A stretch of DNA of 63,377 nt, taken from an uncultured Clostridia bacterium. Its GTDB lineage: Bacteria; Bacillota; Clostridia; TANB77; CAG-508. This document shows positions 8,708 to 18,386 of the stretch, in pieces. The notes beneath the pieces are model-generated. The model was not told the origin of the DNA and did no database searches. It saw only the letters and a program-made list of their open reading frames with translations. The translations under genes were made by a program, and so were the position numbers. How positions within the stretch are numbered: position 1 is the stretch's first letter; every line of letters begins with the position of its first letter. The stretch is from contig CANRNR010000002.1 in the NCBI GenBank assembly GCA_947632035.1, forward strand, positions 64,001-127,377. The letters are read 5' to 3'.

Positions 8708-9742
8708 ATGAATTTAGATATTTTTAAACAAGTATTATCTGAAGCATCAGAATTATATAATAAAATTCCTGTTAGGGAAAAAACATTTATGGATATTTCA
8801 GGATATCCACACTATGAAAATGTATGTAGCAATATTCTAGCATTTTACTTTAATAATAAAGAAGAACACAATTTAAATAATTTGGTAATTAATTCTCTAA
8901 TTAAAGTGCTTAAAAATAATAATATTAATATAGAACCAATTAAAGAAAATGATATTGTAAAGGTTAGTAGAGAATATACAACATTAAAAGGAAATAGAAT
9001 TGATATCGTTATTGAAAATGATAATTTTGTAATAGGAATTGAAAACAAACTTGATGCAACTGTTTATAATGATTTGACAGATTATGCTAATACAATTAAT
9101 AGTATTAATAAAAAATCTGTTAAAATACTTCTATCATTACACAATAATTCAAAAATCTGTGAAAATACTGAATTTATAAATATTACATATTCGGAGTTAT
9201 GTAACCAACTAGATATAGATTTACTTAATTATCAAGATAGTAATAATAAATGGTATATATTCATAAAGGAATTTATTAAAAATTTGGAAAATTATGAAGG
9301 AGAATCAGAAATGGAAGAAGAAATATTAAATTGGCTAAAGGAAAATAAAAAGGAAATAGAAAAATTAGACGAAATAAGGCAAATTGCTATGAAAAGTATT
9401 GAGAAAAAAGAAGAAGAATTAAAAAATCTTTTAGAAGAAAAATTAAATTTGAATTTTATTAAGATATGGAGAGGAAATACTGAAATGGCTTGCTATATTG
9501 ATTCTCCAAAAAAATATCATGCTGATGCAACATTAAATCCAGAGGGGTGGAAAATAGGAGTGTTTACTTGGTCAGTAGCAAATAACAATAAAGCAAAACA
9601 GATTTTACAAAATAGCAATTACAATATTATAGAAGATGATGGTCAGCACAGATGGCTATTCAAATATAATTATGATATACACATAGAAGAGGTTTTAAAA
9701 AAAGTAATTGAAATATATGAATATATTGAAAATAAATTTTAA
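8708..9742 (+). CDS. PD-(D/E)XK nuclease superfamily protein (PDDEXK_4-like)
   Basis: 344 residues with an AAGGAG ribosome binding site. Residues about 95-125 carry the nuclease core: NRIDIVIENDN (Asp on the first strand) and VIGIENKLDA (the E-x-K pair), followed by YNDLTDYAN. The middle and C-terminal parts contain charged helices (about 195-240) and a second domain with EGWKIGVFTWS. Such stand-alone proteins are often found in defence or accessory islands; the target is unknown. It lies between the toxin-antitoxin pair and the leucine-rich-repeat gene beside tRNA-Arg. Confidence 0.75.
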   Translation: MNLDIFKQVLSEASELYNKIPVREKTFMDISGYPHYENVCSNILAFYFNNKEEHNLNNLVINSLIKVLKNNNINIEPIKENDIVKVSREYTTLKGNRIDIVIENDNFVIGIENKLDATVYNDLTDYANTINSINKKSVKILLSLHNNSKICENTEFINITYSELCNQLDIDLLNYQDSNNKWYIFIKEFIKNLENYEGESEMEEEILNWLKENKKEIEKLDEIRQIAMKSIEKKEEELKNLLEEKLNLNFIKIWRGNTEMACYIDSPKKYHADATLNPEGWKIGVFTWSVANNNKAKQILQNSNYNIIEDDGQHRWLFKYNYDIHIEEVLKKVIEIYEYIENKF

Positions 9743-9801
9743 GTTTTATTAATAGAAAAATAAATATAAAATATTTTAAGAGTAATTATATGGAGGATAA
9801 A

Positions 9802-11341
9802 ATGGAAAAAAACATGGATGAATTTGTTATAAAAAACGGAATATTAAAAAAATATGTATCAAAAGGTCCTGTTGATATTGTTGAAATACCTAATATAGTA
9901 TCTATTATTGGAAAAGGAAGTTTTGAAAACTGCCATGGAATAGACAAACTAATAATTCCTAATAGTGTTAAAATAATAGAAAAAAATGCTTTTAAGGAAG
10001 CTTGTTTTGGAAGTATTATTATGGGTAACAACGTTGAAGAAATAGGAGAAAGTGCTTTTGAAGATACTCATATAGATACTTGTTTAAAATTAAGTAAGAA
10101 ACTAAAACGAATAAAAGATAAAGCTTTTTGTTATTTTAAGTTTATTCATGAAAGATATGATATAGAAATACCAAGCCAAGTAGAGGAAATAGGTGCAGAC
10201 GCATTTAGTTTTAGTGAATTTACAAAAATCACATTGCCATCTAGCATAAAAAAAATAGGAGAACATGCTTTTGAAGCTATGGAAATGGAAATTAAAGAAT
10301 TAGAGATTCCTTTTGGAATTTCTAGAATTCCAGAAGCTGCTTTTTCTGGATTTACTGAATTGGAAAAATTAAAAATTCCAGATGAAATAACAGAAATCGG
10401 TGAAAGTGCTTTCAGTGGATGTGAAAAACTTAATGAAGTTATATTCTCAAAAAATTTACAGAATATAGGAAGCTATGCATTTGATCGGATGTGAATCATT
10501 AAAAGAAGTAAATTTATTCTTAAATAAAAATTTAAAAATTGAATCTGATGCGTTTTGCTATTCGGAGATAACAGAATTAAATATTATAACTACTGCAAAT
10601 GTAGTACTAAAAGAAGGTGCTTTTAATAAAATACAAACACTAAAAAAAGTAAATATTATTGGCTCTGAACATGCTTCGATTGATATTCAACAATCTGCAT
10701 TTGAAAATTGCCAAATGCTAGAAAAAGTAAATATCGTAACAGAAGGTTCTGTAAATATAGAAAAAAAAGCATTTGAAAATTGCCAGATGCTAGAAAAAGT
10801 AAATATTGCGGCAGAAGGTTCTATAAATATAAGAGAAGAAGCATTTGAGAATTGTCCATCTTTAGAAAAAGTAAATATAACATCAAAGGATACTAGAATA
10901 GAAATAGAAAAAAATGCCTTTCTTAATTGCGTTTCTTTAAATACAATTAATATGACTACAGATATTGTTATACACGAACAAGCATTTAAAGGTTGTTCTT
11001 CTTTGAAAAAAATAAATTGGATAGAGACATTTAGATATATAATAATATTAAGAGAGATATGGTTAAATAAATATAATGATGATGAAATTACAGAAATTAT
11101 AAAAAATTCAAATGAAATAGAAAGGATACAAAAACTACGAGAACAACAAAACGAAATTAAAAAAATTGAATATGAAAATAAAAATGAAGAGGGAAATATA
11201 AAAAAAGAACAATATGAAAAACTTTTAGAAAAATTAGATGAAATAAACAAAAGTATAAAAGAAAATAAAGAACAAAATAATAATTTATTTGATAGTGATA
11301 TAGCTAAAAATATTGCAGATGAAATTTGGGATATATTATAA
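9802..11341 (+). CDS. BspA-like leucine-rich-repeat protein, frame continues past a CGG codon by +1
   Basis: Start ATG 9802 (GGAGG five bases upstream). LRR_5 repeats of the form AFxxCxxLxxVxI run through both segments. Codon 229 is CGG (10486-10488) followed by ATG TGA in frame 0. Skipping the C gives SYAFD-G-CESLKEVNLF, exactly the expected repeat with its conserved Gly-Cys, and the frame then stays open to 11341, 512 residues in all. The last 110 residues are a Glu/Lys-rich helical tail. There is no signal peptide, so the protein is probably cytosolic, unlike adhesin members of the family. Confidence 0.85.
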
Positions 11342-11366
11342 TAAAATAGTGTTTCAAAACAAAAAA

Positions 11367-11402
11367 TTTCCTTATCAGTTCCTATAACTGATAAGGAATT
11401 TT
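11367..11402. terminator. Bidirectional hairpin between the LRR gene and tRNA-Arg
   Basis: TTCCTTATCAGTT / AACTGATAAGGAA stem, 13 bp, with A and T runs on both sides. It can end the LRR transcript and the oppositely oriented tRNA transcript. Confidence 0.88.
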
Positions 11403-11435
11403 CACATTTAGCACCATATCCAACTTCCTCTACTA

Positions 11436-11456
11436 AGGGTTCGGATAGCGATGTCT

Positions 11457-11467
<11 letters not shown>
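11436..11467. repeat. tRNA-Arg 3' flank shared with 7849-7880
   Basis: The segment GGTTCGGATAGCG..GTCTTGGTGAGCC occurs here, running into the tRNA-Arg 3' end, and again at 7849-7880, running into 53-bp repeat B. This links both repeats to the tRNA locus. Confidence 0.6.
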
Positions 11468-11533
<66 letters not shown>

Positions 11534-11546
11534 ATGAACAAATAAT

Positions 11547-11575
11547 ATAATAACACGAAAAAGGACTAATGTCAA
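11547..11575 (-). promoter_or_regulatory. tRNA-Arg promoter
   Basis: Minus strand TTGACA (11575-11570), 17 bases, TATTAT (11552-11547), a short distance before the tRNA 5' end. Confidence 0.8.
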
Positions 11576-11694
11576 GAAAAAAATTAACAAAATGCTTGAA
11601 ATGAAACAGCAAAAATGTTTTAAAGGTTATATAAATAAAAAGTAGAGATGTTAATGTAATACTAAAAATATAATTTAATATTTTAAAATCAAAA

Positions 11695-12306
11695 TTATAA
11701 AATAGAAAAAATGCCAATAAATCCAAAAAGCAAGAATAAAACTCCAGAAACATTTTGCATAACTTTCTCAGAGATATGTTTATTTAAAAACTTGCCAAAA
11801 ACAATGGCGATTGAATCACATACAACCATACCTAAAATAGCACCTAACACAAGTGAAACTTTTGCATTTGGGTATTGCACTCCAAGGCCAAGAGAAGCTA
11901 AAAATGTTTTGTCTCCAAGCTCGCCTATAATAATTGATAGAGCAATTAAAAGGCAATAGTTGATTTTAAAATTAGTAATTTTATCAATTAGGCTATCTTT
12001 TCCATTTGATTGCATAGAAAGAGTTTCTTTTTTAGGCAATAAACTAAAAATCCCCATTAAAATAAAAGATATGTAAGTAACCCATTCTAAAATAGTGTGT
12101 AAAGTAGCATTTTCTAAAAGCCCAATATGGCTTCCAAATAAAATAGCAATTCCATGACTAAAAAAAGAGCCAATCGCTACACCAAGTAAAATCTTATAGG
12201 TTTTATCTTTATTAGAAAAGGACAAAACTAAAAGCTGAGTTTTATCGCCCAATTCACTAACAAAAACAATTATAAAAGAAATTAAAAAAGTATATATAAA
12301 ATTCAT
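11695..12306 (-). CDS. UPF0016/TMEM165-GDT1 family cation transporter
   Basis: 203 residues with six or seven hydrophobic segments. It contains the two family signatures, FVSELGDKTQLL (about residue 16) and IIGELGDKTFLA (about 125), each carrying the E-x-G-D-K/R-T/S motif of the metal pathway. Characterised relatives move Mn(II) or Ca(II)/H+, and bacterial members are Mn exporters, so manganese homeostasis is the likely role. AGGAGC precedes the ATG. I see no manganese (yybP-ykoY) riboswitch in the 185 bases upstream. Confidence 0.88.
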   Translation of the reverse strand: MNFIYTFLISFIIVFVSELGDKTQLLVLSFSNKDKTYKILLGVAIGSFFSHGIAILFGSHIGLLENATLHTILEWVTYISFILMGIFSLLPKKETLSMQSNGKDSLIDKITNFKINYCLLIALSIIIGELGDKTFLASLGLGVQYPNAKVSLVLGAILGMVVCDSIAIVFGKFLNKHISEKVMQNVSGVLFLLFGFIGIFSIL

Positions 12307-12420
12307 AGATGCTCCTATTTTTTAAATATTGTAAATATAATAAAGGAGTTATTAATTTATAAATGCATGGTTTATATATATTCATTAAATGTAAATTCTA
12401 TGTGAATATTTACTAAAATA

Positions 12421-12448
12421 TTGCATGGTTTGAAAAAATTGTGATAAT
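12421..12448 (+). promoter_or_regulatory. Probable promoter of the ABC operon
   Basis: TTGCAT (12421-12426), 16 bases, GATAAT (12443-12448). Moderate match. Confidence 0.5.
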
Positions 12449-12491
12449 ATACAGTAAGTTAAATTGCAAGAAGGAAGAGGAGGAATTAAAA

Positions 12492-13442
12492 GTGATAGAA
12501 GTAAAAAATGTCACTAAAAAGTACGGAAGTTTTAAAGCTGTTGATGATATTAGCTTTGAAGTAAATGATGGCGAAATTGTTGGCTTCTTAGGGCCTAATG
12601 GTGCTGGAAAAAGTACAACGATGAATATGATTACTGGCTTTATAGATACAACAGAAGGCGAAATTATAATAAATGGCAACGACATTTCAAAAAAGCCTAG
12701 AAAAGCTAAAAAGCAAATAGGATATATGCCTGAGGGTGTGCCACTTTATAATGATTTAACAGTAAAAGAATTTGTAAACTATATGGCAGAACTAAAACTT
12801 GTAAATGCACGTCACAGACAAGAAAAAGTGGAGAAAGTAATAGAAGAAACAGGATTAAAAGAAGTAGAAAATAAATTAATTCGTAACTTATCAAGAGGAT
12901 ATAAACAAAGAGTAGGTTTAGCAGGTGCGCTTGTTGGAGATCCAAAAGTTATTATATTAGATGAACCTACTGTGGGGCTAGACCCAAAGCAAATTACAGA
13001 AATAAGGGATTTGATTAAAGAACTAGGAAAAAATCATACAGTAATTTTAAGCACTCATATATTGTCAGAAGCAAGTCAAATTTGTGAAAAAGTAATTATT
13101 ATAAATAAAGGTAAAATTATAGCTATTGATACACCGGAAAACCTAGAGAAAAAGGTTATAAAAGGTAACGCAATTTTAATTACTGTAGAAGATCCAAAAA
13201 ATAATATGGAAAATTTAAAAGAAAAAATGCCAGATATACTAGATATTAAATTAGAAAAGCAAATAGAAGATGGTACGAAACAATATTTAATTACATCTAA
13301 AAAAGATAGTGATATAAGAAAGCAATTATTTGAAATTTTACCAAAAGAAGATATTGTTATATTTGAACTTAAGAAAGTAGAAGCAACCTTAGAAGAAGCA
13401 TTTATAAAATTAATAGAAAACAATAAAGGAGGGGAAGAATAA
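12492..13442 (+). CDS. ABC-2 type transporter ATP-binding protein
   Basis: 316 residues from GTG 12492, chosen because AAGAGGAGGAATT lies just upstream. Walker A GPNGAGKST (about 34-42), Q-loop region, signature LSRGYKQR (about 134), Walker B VIILDEP (about 155) and the switch His in LSTHIL are all present. The C-terminal 100 residues form the extension common in ABC-2 exporters. It is the first gene of a three-gene operon with a permease and a Gld-like auxiliary protein. Confidence 0.95.
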   Translation: MIEVKNVTKKYGSFKAVDDISFEVNDGEIVGFLGPNGAGKSTTMNMITGFIDTTEGEIIINGNDISKKPRKAKKQIGYMPEGVPLYNDLTVKEFVNYMAELKLVNARHRQEKVEKVIEETGLKEVENKLIRNLSRGYKQRVGLAGALVGDPKVIILDEPTVGLDPKQITEIRDLIKELGKNHTVILSTHILSEASQICEKVIIINKGKIIAIDTPENLEKKVIKGNAILITVEDPKNNMENLKEKMPDILDIKLEKQIEDGTKQYLITSKKDSDIRKQLFEILPKEDIVIFELKKVEATLEEAFIKLIENNKGGEE

Positions 13443-14113
13443 TGTGGGCAGTATATAAAAAAGAATTAAGAAATTATTTCTTATCTCCAATTGGATATGT
13501 TGCAATAGGTGTATTTTTAATTGTTTTTAGTTTGATTTTTTATGTTACAAACATTAGCATAGGTGCTTATGATATGGGAAATTTGTATTATAATACTGCT
13601 CTTTTAGGTTTGCTTGTAATTGTTCCTCTTCTTACAATGAGAATGTTTTCAGAAGAAAGAAAAACAGGAACAGAGCAGTTATTATTAACATCTCCAAGAA
13701 GTATTACTGGAATTATATTTGGAAAGTTTTTTGCAGCAGTTACACTAATTGTTATTACTTTAATATTTTCTTTATCATACTACATAGTTTTATGTTTCTT
13801 TAAAGCGCCTAATTTATTACCAACGTTAGCTATGATATTTGGATTTTTGCTAGTAGCCTCAGCTGCTATTGCGATGGGAATGTTCGTTTCAAGTATAACA
13901 GAAAATCAAGTAATTGCAGCAATTATTACTATAGTAGCACTAATTATTCCAAGCTTTACAGGACTTTTGACTGTTATAGATTTGATGAATAATTATCAAA
14001 AATTTCCTGCAGGGATTATTTCGCTATCAGAAGTAATTAACCTATTAGCCTATGCAGTTATGTTTATTTTATTTACTATAATTATAATGCAAAGAAGAAA
14101 ATCAGTAAAATAA
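13442..14113 (+). CDS. ABC-2 type permease
   Basis: 223 residues with six transmembrane segments. The start overlaps the ATPase stop (TAATG) and GGAGGGG lies upstream. The cytoplasmic motif FSEERKTGTEQLLLTSP between TM2 and TM3 is typical of Gld/Nos-type permeases. It forms the membrane channel driven by the upstream ATPase. Confidence 0.92.
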   Translation: MWAVYKKELRNYFLSPIGYVAIGVFLIVFSLIFYVTNISIGAYDMGNLYYNTALLGLLVIVPLLTMRMFSEERKTGTEQLLLTSPRSITGIIFGKFFAAVTLIVITLIFSLSYYIVLCFFKAPNLLPTLAMIFGFLLVASAAIAMGMFVSSITENQVIAAIITIVALIIPSFTGLLTVIDLMNNYQKFPAGIISLSEVINLLAYAVMFILFTIIIMQRRKSVK

Positions 14114-14134
14114 AATTAAATAAAGGAGAGAAAC

Positions 14135-15580
14135 ATGAAAGAAAAAATCTTAACAATAATAAAAAAGAAATGGCTAAGAAGCATTACACTTACTATTGTA
14201 TTGTTTGCAATTATAATAGCAGGTTATTTAGGAATACTTTATGCTACACAAATATTAAACTTGCCGGATCTTGATTGTACAGCGGAAAAACTTTATTCTA
14301 TTTCACAGGCAACTGAAGACAGAGTTCAAAAAATTGATAAAGAAGTAGTAATTTATATCTATAATATGTATGATTATATAAATGATTTTGCAAGAAAATA
14401 TAATCAAATAAATAAAAATATAAAAGTAGAAGAGCTTACAGATTTATCATCAAAAGCTAGTTGGAAAGCTACTTATGGGGTAGATAGTGATGATTCATTC
14501 ATCATGATTTCTTCTGGAGATAAAGAAAAAATGCTAACACAAAGTGATTTATACACAATAGATTATAGTACATATCAAGAAATTGATACTACTGAGGAAG
14601 CATTTACAAATGCAATTTTAGATGTTGTTACAAATGTAAAGCCTAAAATATATTTCTTGGAAGGTCATAATTTATATGATAATAGTTATTTTTATGATTT
14701 TGAGGAAGCCTTAACAAGTGAACAAAATGAAGTAGATCATTTAAATTTATTAACTGAAGCGGTCATTCCTGAAGATTGTAAAATGATAATAATTACAACA
14801 TTAAAAAATGACATTAACCAAAAAGAAAGTGATGTATTATTAGATTATGTTAAAAAAGGTGGAGACCTTCTACTATTAATTGACCCTAACTTAAATCAAA
14901 TAAAGACCCCGAACTTTAATAAAATATTAGATGAGTATGGATGTAGTGTAGATGAAGGCTTTATTTTAGAAGCAGATACTAGTAAAATGTTAGCAGGAAC
15001 ATCAAACCTTGTAGTTTCACAAATAAATTCAACTTCTGAAATTGTAAAAAATATCAATATGGATATAAACTTGTGTACAATGCTTCCAGGAAGAATAAAT
15101 ATAGCTTCTAGTGAAGAATTAGAAAAAAAGAAAGTAACAGCCGAAGTTTTAGCAACAGTAAGCGACAAGGCTTTTTATAGAGAAGATTTAAACGAAGAAA
15201 GTTTATCTAGGGTAAAAAGTGATAAAGATGCAGCTGGAGCTACAATTGCAGCCTCATTTGTAAAAGAAATTGATGAAAATAGTAGTTCAAAAATGATTAT
15301 TATTGCAAATACAGTATGTTCAACTAGTATACAACCATTAGGAAATAACTACAATACAATATTTAAATTATACAATAATGAAGATATTTTAATAAATTCA
15401 GTTTTATATTTAACAGATAGAGAAGAAAACATTACAATTCGTAAAAATGTAGAAACAGTTACTACATACGATATGACAGCTCAAGAATTGTACATTGTTT
15501 TAACAATTATACTTGCTATACCTATTATAATTATTATTTTTGGAATAGTTATATTGATTATTAGAAGAAGAAAAAAATAA
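14135..15580 (+). CDS. Gld-like ABC transporter auxiliary protein
   Basis: 481 residues with one N-terminal and one C-terminal transmembrane segment and a large extracytoplasmic domain, the architecture of the GldG/ABC_transp_aux family. The LYSISQATEDRVQKIDKEVVI start and KIYFLEGH motif fit that family. It is third in the ABC operon, 21 bases after the permease. Members work with ABC-2 exporters; the substrate is unknown outside gliding bacteria. Confidence 0.85.
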   Translation: MKEKILTIIKKKWLRSITLTIVLFAIIIAGYLGILYATQILNLPDLDCTAEKLYSISQATEDRVQKIDKEVVIYIYNMYDYINDFARKYNQINKNIKVEELTDLSSKASWKATYGVDSDDSFIMISSGDKEKMLTQSDLYTIDYSTYQEIDTTEEAFTNAILDVVTNVKPKIYFLEGHNLYDNSYFYDFEEALTSEQNEVDHLNLLTEAVIPEDCKMIIITTLKNDINQKESDVLLDYVKKGGDLLLLIDPNLNQIKTPNFNKILDEYGCSVDEGFILEADTSKMLAGTSNLVVSQINSTSEIVKNINMDINLCTMLPGRINIASSEELEKKKVTAEVLATVSDKAFYREDLNEESLSRVKSDKDAAGATIAASFVKEIDENSSSKMIIIANTVCSTSIQPLGNNYNTIFKLYNNEDILINSVLYLTDREENITIRKNVETVTTYDMTAQELYIVLTIILAIPIIIIIFGIVILIIRRRKK

Positions 15581-15597
15581 TTTAAGTTATGAAAATG

Positions 15598-15636
15598 AAA
15601 AGTCCCTCATACTTTAAGTAGAGGGGCTTTTTTATT
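15598..15636 (+). terminator. Terminator of the ABC operon
   Basis: AGTCCCTC / GAGGGGCT hairpin (one G-T pair) followed by a run of seven T. Confidence 0.85.
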
Positions 15637-15777
15637 GTAAAAAATAAGGCTTTAGGATACTCACACACAATCTTTGATTGTGATGGCAGGTGAGGTTCTT
15701 ATTGTGAAAAAAATTATATACAATCTTTTACTTAAATTAGAGAGGTCCTTATTTATAATTGGATGAGAGGTATTTGA

Positions 15778-16815
15778 ATGAAAGAAATTACAAAAATAAC
15801 ATTTGTTATAATAGGAACAATGATAGGAGCAGGCTTTGCATCTGGGCAAGAAATTCAAATATTTTTTAATCAATATGGCTTAAACGGAATTTTAGGATTA
15901 TTAATTTCTTTTTCATTAACAGGGCTGATAATTTATAAAGTATTTAAATTAGTAAAAAGCAAAAAAATAACTAATTATCAAGAGCTTTTAGAAATAGAAA
16001 GCAAAAATAAAAAAGTAAATTATTTTATAAAGATAATAGTAGAACTATTTTTGCTAATCTCATTTTATGTAATGATAGCAGGATTTTGTGCATATTTTAA
16101 ACAGGTATGGAAAATACCAATTATAATATCTGCAATTTTTGCATCAATCCTATGCTATTTTGTATTTCATAAAAATTTAAAAGGAGTTATTTCAATAAAT
16201 ACAATTTTAATACCATTACTAATAGGATTTATATTTTTTTTAGGAATAAAAAATATCCCATTTACTGCAAAATATATTGAAAGTGGAAATCTATATATTA
16301 CTGTAGGAAAAGTGCCATTTTCTTGGCTAATTAGCAGTATATTATATGCAAGTTACAATAGTATTGTACTAATTCCAATGTTAATAGAATTAGCAGTATA
16401 TATGAAAAAAAGTTCAAACATAAAAAAAATAAGTATTCTATCAGCTATATTGTTAGCGGGATTAGGAGTCTTTATATTCAGTATATTACTTAGAGGAGGA
16501 AATTACACAAAAGGGTTAGAACTTCCAATGCTTCAAATAGTTAAAGAATTTGGGGAAAATTATATACTAGTGTATGGAGGAGTGATAATATCAGCAATAT
16601 TTACATCTGCAATATCTGCAGGGTATGAATTTTTAAAAGGAAGCTTGGATAAATCACAAAAAAGATATAACAAAATGGTTATATTGCTTTGTGTATCTGC
16701 AATATTTACAGCACATATTGGATTTGCAAAACTAGTTAGTGTACTATATCCAATTTTTGGAGTATTGGGGCTTTTTCAAATTATTTGTTTACTTAGAATA
16801 AACGAAAAATATTGA
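15778..16815 (+). CDS. YkvI-family membrane protein
   Basis: 345 residues with about ten transmembrane segments. The N-terminus IGTMIGAGFASGQEI is the conserved first-helix motif of the YkvI family, distant relatives of LeuT-fold amino-acid transporters. The substrate is unknown. AGAGGT precedes the ATG. The 197 bases upstream contain a small hairpin (CACAATC/GATTGTG) of unknown role. Confidence 0.85.
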   Translation: MKEITKITFVIIGTMIGAGFASGQEIQIFFNQYGLNGILGLLISFSLTGLIIYKVFKLVKSKKITNYQELLEIESKNKKVNYFIKIIVELFLLISFYVMIAGFCAYFKQVWKIPIIISAIFASILCYFVFHKNLKGVISINTILIPLLIGFIFFLGIKNIPFTAKYIESGNLYITVGKVPFSWLISSILYASYNSIVLIPMLIELAVYMKKSSNIKKISILSAILLAGLGVFIFSILLRGGNYTKGLELPMLQIVKEFGENYILVYGGVIISAIFTSAISAGYEFLKGSLDKSQKRYNKMVILLCVSAIFTAHIGFAKLVSVLYPIFGVLGLFQIICLLRINEKY

Positions 16816-17026
16816 TAATATAAAATTTATTTTGAAAATATTATTTAAGCAATGAAAATTTAAAGTAAAAAATTATTCATAAAATTAATAAATCAAAAAA
16901 TAAAACACATTCATTTTGAAATTATATAAAATTATAACTAAAAGGAAACTAAGTATTGAAAAAAAGTAAGAAAACTGATATAAATAGAGTATGAAAATAT
17001 TAAAAATCAGTCTAAGAAATGTTTAA

Positions 17027-17118
17027 GGTTAATATATTTTGTAACAAGATTTCTAGTATTCATGAAAATGGTAAATGGAAGACGAAGAAATTTTAGGGGT
17101 TAATATATTTGTAACAAG
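17027..17118. repeat. Tandem 21-22 bp repeat in a gene-free stretch
   Basis: GGTTAATATATT(T)TGTAACAAG occurs at 17027-17048 and 17098-17118, 71 bases apart, differing by one T. The gene-free stretch 16816-17140 is otherwise AT-rich without a clear terminator. The repeats lie just before the DUF5711 gene and could be a duplicated operator or promoter. Confidence 0.5.
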
Positions 17119-17140
17119 CTTGAAAGGAACAAAAGTAAAA

Positions 17141-18304
17141 ATGGGAAAAGTAGTAAACATGCAAAATAAAAAGCTAAATCATAGAAAAGTAATTATAACA
17201 ACTATTATTACTGTATTAGTATTAGCATGTATTATAATTGCAGTAATTTATAACTCTAATAAGGGTTTTAGAGACTTTATGGACAAATATATTTTCCTAA
17301 AAAATGTGTCAGAAGAAAATTTACCTGTAATTGAATTAGATTATAGTTCAAATAAAAATGTAATTCCATATGGAAAATATATCTGTATTTTAGCAGACAA
17401 CACATTAACACAATACAATTCACTAGGCAAACAAGAAAAACAAGTAAAAATTGAAATAACCAATCCAATATATGATATAAACGGAAAATATCTTGTAATT
17501 GGAGAAAAAAACAATCAAAAAATATATTTACTAAATGGAGACCATATAGTTTGGGAAGGTAGTATAGAAGGAAATTTAAGTAAAATATCAGTAAATAAAA
17601 ACGGTTATGTAAGTGCAATTGTTACAGGAACAACATATAAATCAGTAATAGTTGCATTTGATGAAAAAGGAAATGAATTATTAAAATCTTATTCATCTAA
17701 AACTATAGCAGTTGACTCATGTATTTCGCCAGATAACAATAATTTAGCATATGCTGAAGTAAGCACATCAGGAACTACTATACAATCCAAAATTAAAGTA
17801 ATCTCAACTGCAGAAACTGAACCTAAATTTACATATACTGCAAATCAAGGTAGCTTAATAATGAAATTAAAATATATAGACAAAAATCAATTGTTATGTA
17901 TGTATGATGACAGTATTCATGTTATGAAAGATGATCAAGATACAGAAATTATGAAATTAAATGAAAATGGAAAGCAAATTAACTTCGCGGATATAAACTT
18001 AGATAATTTTGTATTTCGCTCATATGAACAATCTACTGGATTATTTAAAGCTGACACTATTGTAGAAATGAAAAGTACAAGCGGGCAAAAAGAATCAATT
18101 TATAGAACAGAAGATGTAGCAAAAACCATAAAAAGTTATGGAAATGTTATAGCATTAAATTTAGGAGCAGAAGTAGAATTTATAAACACAAGTGGCTGGC
18201 TAATTAAACGCTACATATCTTCGCAAGTAATAATGGATATTGTGATTTGCGATGGCACAGCTGGAATAATTTATAGAGATAAAATTGAGCTTATTACATT
18301 ATAA
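17141..18304 (+). CDS. DUF5711 family membrane protein
   Basis: 387 residues from ATG 17141 (AAAGGA upstream; an ATG 66 bases earlier lacks a site). A short basic cytosolic start is followed by one transmembrane helix (about 17-38) and a large extracytoplasmic beta-propeller-like domain with repeated short strand pairs (IPYGKYICILADNTLTQYN and similar). The gene lies directly upstream of cvpA and an LCP gene, suggesting a cell-envelope role; the exact function is unknown. Confidence 0.8.
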   Translation: MGKVVNMQNKKLNHRKVIITTIITVLVLACIIIAVIYNSNKGFRDFMDKYIFLKNVSEENLPVIELDYSSNKNVIPYGKYICILADNTLTQYNSLGKQEKQVKIEITNPIYDINGKYLVIGEKNNQKIYLLNGDHIVWEGSIEGNLSKISVNKNGYVSAIVTGTTYKSVIVAFDEKGNELLKSYSSKTIAVDSCISPDNNNLAYAEVSTSGTTIQSKIKVISTAETEPKFTYTANQGSLIMKLKYIDKNQLLCMYDDSIHVMKDDQDTEIMKLNENGKQINFADINLDNFVFRSYEQSTGLFKADTIVEMKSTSGQKESIYRTEDVAKTIKSYGNVIALNLGAEVEFINTSGWLIKRYISSQVIMDIVICDGTAGIIYRDKIELITL

Positions 18305-18344
18305 ATACATTTATAAAAAAATAAAAAAGAAAGGAGTTCGTATA

Positions 18345-18386
18345 ATGTTTATATGTTCATTATACGAGGTAAAAATATGGGAATAG
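18345..18386 (+). CDS. Putative 13-codon leader peptide of cvpA
   Basis: The best ribosome binding site here (AAAGGAG, 18330-18336) serves the ATG at 18345, not the cvpA start. The frame is MFICSLYEVKIWE and stops at 18386, overlapping the cvpA ATG at 18377. The inverted repeat CGTATAATG...CATTATACG (18339-18366) covers the leader start. Translational coupling or attenuation is inferred. Confidence 0.45.
   Translation: MFICSLYEVKIWE

Noticed and set aside
15660-15777. Riboswitch or T-box before the YkvI gene
   Set aside because: Only a short CACAATC/GATTGTG hairpin is present; no T-box or known aptamer motif could be made out.
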